Assembly: GCA_038025085.1 (NCBI GenBank)
Contig: CM076139.1
Location: 24,135,307 to 24,199,306 of the forward strand
Direction of reading: 5' to 3'
Length of the DNA: 64,000 nucleotides
From: Tetragonia tetragonoides
Taxonomy: Eukaryota; Streptophyta; Magnoliopsida; Caryophyllales; Aizoaceae
The notes under the pieces are model-generated. The model was not told the origin of the DNA and did not search any database. It saw only the letters and a program-made list of their open reading frames with translations. Shown piece after piece: positions 58,122 through 64,000 of the stretch (its first letter is position 1; the number at the start of each line of letters is the position of its first letter). The position numbers and the translations under genes were made by a program.

Positions 58122-61100
58122 TTATAGCACATCATCATAGTCATACAAAGTGTCATCCTCATCACTTTCATCATCTTCACTAAACTCTTCTAAATCATCA
58201 TCGGCAGAAGCTTCCGCAACGCTTTCATCCTCATCTTCATCTTCACCCTCACCCTCCAAGTCCACATAGAATTTATCAAGATCAACTATAGCAGTTTCCA
58301 GGGCAACACTAGTATGTAGCTCACAATCAAAATAAACCTTTTTGTCCTGAGAAGGATCAGCATCTCCCATATCATATACATGTCTAGGTTTTATCCTAGT
58401 CACAACTTTCTAGTTGGTTTCAACTGGATCCGGAGTGTAAATTACTTGACAGGCTTGGGAAGCTAACACATAAGGCTCATTAGTCTTCCATAACTGTTTA
58501 AAATTTACGAGTGTAAATCCTAATGTGTCTTCTTTAATGCCTTTTCCCTTAGTCATGTCAACCCAATCACACTTGAATAAAACAATAGTCTGTCCCATAT
58601 AGTAGTCTAACAAAAGAATATCTGTAAGAACACCATAGTATGTTAAATCCCCTTCTGAACCAACGGATACCCCACTATTTTGAGTAGGGGAATGCAATTC
58701 AGCTTCCTTTGTTCGAAACTTAAATCCATTATAGTCCAGTTTCTTGATTCGTTTGGCCAAACTACTTGGACCCTTACTCAACCACTGAAGGTCCTCCAAA
58801 ATCTGCTTATCGTCTTCATAACATATCCTTTCACCTTAATACCGTAAGAAAATGAGTTAAATTCACACTGAAAAATTTGTGGACAGTACTGGACACATTT
58901 CAACATTACATATATCTGGTAAATTACATACATTAACTTGGAACCATTTCCGAAATGTCTCCTTGTGAAGCTTTTCAAGATCTGTTTCCTGCATATGCAT
59001 ATGTTGTTGTCTAAGTACCTCTTTATGTTGTCTGCACATACACAATAGTAACGAAGTAAGATGAAATTATGTAGAACATATCCTGTAAATTATAGAACAA
59101 TATTTCAATTATCTTAATCTGCATATTTTGCAACCTCGTCACAATTGAACAAAACATATTCATGTGCTTGAATCCACTGGTCATGATCAAGGAAAATAGT
59201 TTCCTCACTACCCATTGGACAACCAGAATTTGAAAAGATGGATAATCCATCGCGAATATCAGGATCATTGTTTCTAGTCGATCTATTTTCTCCTGTCTCA
59301 ACACCTTCTAAGTATCTTGAACAAAATATCATGCATACATCTGAAATATATGCCTCAGCTATAGACCCCTCTGGCCGTGCTCTATTACGCACAAAAGATT
59401 TCAGTTTAAACAAATATCTGCATGACCAAAACAAGTATTAGAAGATCACCCAAATTTATTCTTCATATAAACAAAGACCTTGCAAATTATTTTAAGCAGA
59501 AAGTGTTAAATTAGAAAACTCAACATACCTCTCAATAGGATACATCCAACGATATTGAACGGGTCCAGCAATGGCAGCTTCAAATGCCAAGTGAACTACC
59601 AAATGCACCATGACATCAAAAAATGCAGGGCCAAATAGCCTCTCCAAGCGACAAAGTATCAATATGACCCGAGATTCTAAGCGCTCTAAATCGGAAAAAG
59701 AGAATTCTTTAGAACATAATTCCTTAAAAGCATTACTGAAGTCAATCAAGGTTATGGCAGTTTCTCTAGGCAATGCTCTGCGTACAGCAAGTGGCAATAG
59801 TTGCTGCATTATAATGTGAGAATCGTGACTTTTCAGCCCAGAAACTTTTCCGACTGCAACATCGACGCGACGTGAGATATTAGAAGCATAGCCATCTAGA
59901 ACCTTCACTGAACTGAGAACTTGGTAGAAAATCTCCTTAGCTTTTTTATCCATATAGAATGGTGCATGTGGTATATCATACTTCTGACCTACCGCTTTAG
60001 GATGAAGATGGGCTCTTATGTTCATATATAGAAGATCAAAGCGTGCCTTTAGAGTATCCTTAGATTTCCCCTCAATCTGTAGTAAAGTTCCAATCACATT
60101 ATCACAAACATTCTTTTCAATATGCATTACATCTAAAATATGTCTAATTAGAAGATTTTTCCAATAAGGCAAAGAGTAAAATATGCTTTTCTTCTTCCAA
60201 CCAGAATAAGGGACATTCTTCCTACAGGTTCTCTTTCCAATTCTCTTCTTCCCTTTAAGATTTACACAAGGCTTTCCATATATAACTCTGATCTTACGCA
60301 TTTGATCCAACAATTCAGCCCCAGTACGCATCTTTGGTGGTGGCCTTTTTTTTCAATTGTACCATCAAAAGCAGCCTTAGACTTCCGAAAACTATGGTTC
60401 ATGCCTAAAAATCGACGGTGTCCCATGTAGCACATTTTCCTACTTCCTTTCAAATAGCGGATATATGTTTCGATATTACAATGAGGACATGCATATCGAC
60501 CTTTAATTTTCCAAACAGATAGATTACCAAATGCGGGAAAGTCATTTATAGTCCACATCAACACAGCACGCAACATAATTGTACCTTTAGTAAATGCATC
60601 ATATGTCTCCACACCATTGAACCACAATTCTTTCAACTCATCAATTAAAGGTTGCAAGTAGATGTCAATATCATTACCCGGACCTTTAGGACCAGAAATT
60701 AAAAGAGACATCAAAAAGTAGGATTCTTTCATGCATAACTATGGTGGCAAATTATATATAACAAGCACTACAGGCCACGTACTATGATTAATGCTCATCG
60801 TACTATAAGGATTAAATCCGTCACTTGCTAAACCAAGTCTAATATTTCGAACATCTTTTGCAAAATCTGGATATTGGTCATCAATGTTTTTCCAAGCCAA
60901 AGAATCCACAGGATGTCTTTGTTTCTCATCAGTACTACGCCCCTTTTCATGCCATCTCATCAACTTTGATGTTTTTGATGACATAAACAGTCTCTTTAAA
61001 CGTGGTATTAGTGGGAAATGGCGTAGGACTTTTGCTGGTCCACTTTTTTTTACCAATTACTGGATTTTTCCATCTAGAGGTGGCACATGTAGAACACTTT

Positions 61101-61801
61101 TCAGCATTGCTCATCTCTTTCCAATACAACATACAGTCGTTAGGACATGCATCAATTTTAGTATATCCAAGTCCTAAATCAGCAATCAACTTTTTCAGAT
61201 GGTAAAGATTCTTTGGGAGATTTGCACCGTCAGGAAGCAACTCTATTAAAAATTGCAGCAAAGCACTTAATGATGAGTCACTCCAGCGATACATGCATTT
61301 TATGTGATAAAGACGGATAATGCATGATAAAGTTGTAAAGTTTTGACAGCCAGGATACAATTCTGTTTTAGCATCATCCATGAGTTTGTAAAACTTTTGG
61401 GTTTCTGAATTCATCCCTTCTCTATCACCTTCTGGAGACTCATCTATGTCATTGTTAAAGTTTGGCACCCCAAAGGCATCATGCAACAACCCATGCATAT
61501 CATCAGTTCCTTCATCCACCTCATCATTAAGGCTTTCATCATCTGAACTATATGGTGGCAATTCCTCCCCATGAAAGACCCACAAACCATTAGCATAGTT
61601 TTTGTGGAAACCAACATAATGTAAATGTTCATGAACTTCATCAGGATCAAGATATACACTAACACCACATCCTTTACATGGGCATTTGATCTTCCCATTT
61701 AAACTTGAAGAATGAAGTGAAGAGGTTATAAATTTGGCAACCCCATCCCTATACTCTTGACTGCTTCTGTGCTTATGAATCCATGCCTTATCATTATCCA
61801 T
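58122..61801 (-). pseudogene. TNPD-like CACTA transposase with stops and frameshifts
   Basis: The order fits plant TNP2/TNPD proteins. An N-terminal transposase-associated zinc domain (IKCPCKGCGVSVYLDPDEVH, 61.8-61.5 kb) is followed by Transposase_21 (61.2-60.1 kb; ISGPKGPGNDIDIYLQPLID, TINDFPAFGNLSVW, YACPHCNIETY), DUF4218 (60.1-59.53; HIEKNVCDNVIGTLLQIEGK, GPVQYRWMYPIER) and DUF4216 (58.8-58.4; LFKCDWVDMTKGKGI, PYVLASQACQVIY), with an acidic C-terminus. Introns are inferred at 59528-59418, 59134-59032 and 58937-about 58838. Defects: one-base shifts in A8 runs near 61045 and 60350, TAG for Trp in YNLPP-W-LC (60736-60738) and TAG for Trp before KVVTRIKPRHVYDM (about 58411). The family catalyses CACTA excision and integration; this copy should be inactive. 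Confidence 0.9.
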
Positions 61802-63100
61802 GACTTGCCTACACCAATTAGATCCTAGTGAGTTTATATGTACACATTTTAATCAATTTGAAGTCTTAGTAAAGAGTAAATCTAATCATGACAAGGTCAT
61901 AAAACTAGCTGAAACACGCTTCCGTTATTCTGGATAATAAGCTTTGAAACCATTTTTTTTTAATAAATCAAAGAAAGTTATATTAATAGAAGCACTAGCC
62001 CACTGTGAGATACTTTTGCACCTTCTAGGAAGGCTGTGAAAGGCTCCCAAAATCATATCTTTAGCCACCACTATAAGCTAGCTAGCTAGGTACACAACAC
62101 CCACTCAACACTAACTTCATATACGTACAAAGCAAGGCTGAGCCTTTTGCTCATCATATTAATTAAGTTGCAGGCATATAATACATGTACATGAAAATTT
62201 CAGCCACATCAACACATAAAAAAGCTCTTTGGACTTTCCTAAAAGTTTGTTATATCAATAATCATTGTTCAATCAACTATCAAAACCAAAAAAAAAAAAA
62301 AAAACAATGTTCACACAAACAAGCTCATGGTTAATTACAGTAAACCAAACTCAAATCTTGCAACCTTCAATTATTCAACTTACAAACCCTAAAATCATCT
62401 AATCTAACAATAATTTAACTACTTTGAGCAAATATTTCAGATTAACATGAACTACTTCACACCAATAGCTAGATACAAAAAATCTCAAAACACAAAGCAA
62501 CTAAAACACCCATACTTGAAAAATTGAACAACACAACATAATCAATCAACTCAAAAGTAGGACAAAGAAACTTTTATACCTGATAAAATAGATGTTACAG
62601 GCAGATGTTGCGAAGACCAACGAGAATTATGTCAAAGTAGCAAACCCAACCGAAAATCGTCCACAAATTTTGTCTAAAATCCAATCCTCAACGAAAACCT
62701 AACTTAAATTCTGGGCACTCACCTTACGAGATAGAGAATTTGCAAGTTTTATTGATTTTCACTCATGAGAGAGAGAAATTCATTGCTTGAAGCAGGGAGA
62801 GGGGTGAGAATTTTAGGTTTTCAACTAGAGAGAGGGAAAGGAGAGAAGGAGAGAAAGAGAGAAAGGAGAGAGAGTGAATGTCGATCTATTCACTTGGGCT
62901 TTTTTTTCTTAGACTTTATTTACTTAGTTTCTCCTTTTCTAATTTCACTTTTGGGAGGCAAAATTTCGATTTTTTCAATACCCCAAATCTATTTCAGTCC
63001 CAAAATTTCAAAACTTTTAGACCCCCAAATTTATTTTTAGTCCCAAAATTTCAAAACTTTTAGAACCCCAAATTTATTGGCGCCCCCGCTAAAGCTTTTG
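61802..63100. other. 5' region of the CACTA element
   Basis: Upstream of the transposase start. It contains a GA-rich tract (62765-62880 on plus) and a direct repeat of about 46 bp, two to three copies, at 62978-63080 (cccaaaatttcaaaactttt units). It probably holds the promoter and a leader intron; nothing decisive is visible. Confidence 0.5.
62978..63080 (+). repeat. 46-bp direct repeats
   Basis: Units contain cccaaatttattt and agtcccaaaatttcaaaact, repeated with small changes. Confidence 0.7.
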
Positions 63101-63114
63101 GGTGGAAATACTCG

Positions 63115-63435
63115 CTCTTCTGCTAGTATCAGATTGTAACTAGTGATACCTTTTTTTAATATAAAAAGTGCTGTATCAGTAAAGCAACTGATACTAATAG
63201 TCTATAGTATCAGATCAATAGGTTTCTGATACTATTGTATAGATTAGTAACAGATAAATTTTCGACACTATAAGTCTTTACTATCAGATTTAAAAGTCTC
63301 TGATACTATACCATGGTTGCCAATCTCGTAGAAAAAAAAAGCCCAATAAAAAGTAACAGTTCAAAAATTCCGATACAGATGATTCTATTTAGAATCAGAC
63401 TGCTTTTCTGATACAAAATTTTCTGATACCAAAGA
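63115..63435. repeat. Right subterminal repeats of the CACTA element
   Basis: About a dozen agtatcaga/tctgatact motifs, the counterpart of 54745-55330. Confidence 0.88.
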
Positions 63436-63455
63436 CCCCTTTTTTAGTAGTGAAA

Positions 63456-63862
63456 TAAGAGGAGTAGCCTACCAAGATCGTATACTAAAGTCATTCACAC
63501 CATTCTTCCGATGTGGGACACTTGACTCACACATGACTCTAACAAATCTTTCACTCATGTGTGACTTATAACACTCCCCCCTGAATTGAACAAGTCAGCC
63601 CAACACTTGTCTTCAGGTACACAACCAGCTCCAACCGAAATGAAGACCAACCCTGCAATTAAATCACCATGAGTAGGCATACACAGAACTGTCCGCTGCA
63701 TACCACTTGTCAGGGGAGAAATACTAAGTAGGGAGTCCAACTGAAGTGAGGTTCCTTTCGAAAACCAATTGACAATAACAAGAGTAATCCATCAAGATTG
63801 TATACTAAGTCATTTGTATCAATATTTCGATATGAAACACTTAACTCACATAAGAACCTAAC
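63456..63862. other. Flank of the CACTA element with a diverged direct duplication
   Basis: A block of about 70 bp (ccaagatcgtatactaaagt... at 63473) recurs at 63792 in diverged form (tcaagattgtatactaagtc). No gene is recognised. Confidence 0.5.
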
Positions 63863-64000
63863 TGTTAGAGTATATAGTCATATTGTAAATAGTAAATTAT
63901 TTTATGTATATACTCTCCTGTTATTATACCTTATATACTCTATAAATATATATATCAATATAGAGAGCCACCCTCAAGGGGTTTAGTGTATTCTACATGG
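63863..64000 (+). repeat. Possible start of a Copia LTR, cut by the window edge
   Basis: tgttagagtatatagtcat is a common Copia LTR start. A TATA box ctataaatatata follows at about 63940-63952. Nothing beyond the edge can be checked. Confidence 0.35.

Larger units (their letters stand above)
54730..63452 (-). mobile_element. Complete CACTA (En/Spm) DNA transposon, 8.7 kb
   Basis: It begins cactactaaaaaaagtgtc and ends ccccttttttagtagtg, so the CACTACTAAAAAA termini are inverted. The 3-bp duplication aaa lies at 54727-54729 and 63453-63455. Subterminal regions (54745-55330 and 63115-63435) are packed with agtatcaga / tctgatact motifs in both orientations. Two minus-strand genes are present: a TNPD-like transposase (61801 down to 58122) and a TNPA-like gene (57936 down to 55757). 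The 5' end in transcriptional sense is therefore at 63452. The termini look competent, but the transposase is broken. Confidence 0.96.

Overview
This window looks like a transposable-element-dense intergenic region of a plant nuclear genome, almost certainly a eudicot. The signs are AT-rich DNA, plant-type retroelements (Copia, Tekay-like and Retand/Tat-like Gypsy, L1-type LINEs, tRNA SINEs), a plant CACTA transposon, plant hAT, Mutator-like, Harbinger and Stowaway MITEs, and two host loci of plant type. Retand-like elements with a tandem array before the 3' LTR were first described in Silene, so Caryophyllales is possible, but the sequence does not prove it.

Layout. 0.5-1.8 kb: a decayed Copia gag-protease-integrase fragment. 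2.36-14.03 kb: a near-complete but internally deleted Retand/Tat-like LTR element, with a PBS, frameshifted gag, a minisatellite, a polypurine tract and a foreign solo LTR nested inside. It sits within an older relative whose tail (14.0-15.3 kb) carries a second, related minisatellite. 15.3-22.7 kb: the 5' LTR, tRNA-Met PBS and gag start of a Tekay-like Gypsy element. That LTR is swollen from about 2.8 to 7.0 kb by a hAT MITE, a second hAT-type element and two 5'-truncated LINEs in opposite orientations; each has visible target-site duplications (TSDs), and the undisturbed solo LTR at 6.9-9.7 kb serves as the empty-site control. 22.7-32.05 kb: a minus-strand Retand/Tat-like element (LTR, zinc-knuckle gag, integrase) with an antisense ORF resembling a plant mobile domain, itself split by a reverse solo LTR.

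32-43.5 kb holds a hAT-like element with a nested MITE, a SINE fragment, a PR-1 (CAP superfamily) locus with one premature stop, and a Stowaway-like MITE into which a long-TIR Mutator-like element and a 3-kb LINE have inserted. 43.5-52.9 kb holds the best host gene: a conserved multi-span membrane protein of unknown function. At least three of its exons join in frame. Its first-exon region is tandemly duplicated and split by a LINE, which holds a hAT-like element, which holds a Mutator-like MITE. Its introns contain a Harbinger MITE and a SINE.

54.73-63.45 kb is a complete CACTA (En/Spm) transposon with matching termini, a 3-bp AAA TSD, subterminal repeats and two minus-strand genes: a TNPD-like transposase broken by stops and frameshifts, and a TNPA-like protein. 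The right edge enters what may be a Copia LTR.

Most coding sequence here is mobile-element coding sequence in decay. The clearest unexplained signal is a recurrent cluster of GC-rich GCCGC/GCGGC palindromes about 50-85 bp upstream of TATA boxes, in both the sense (LTR) and antisense promoters of the Retand-like elements.
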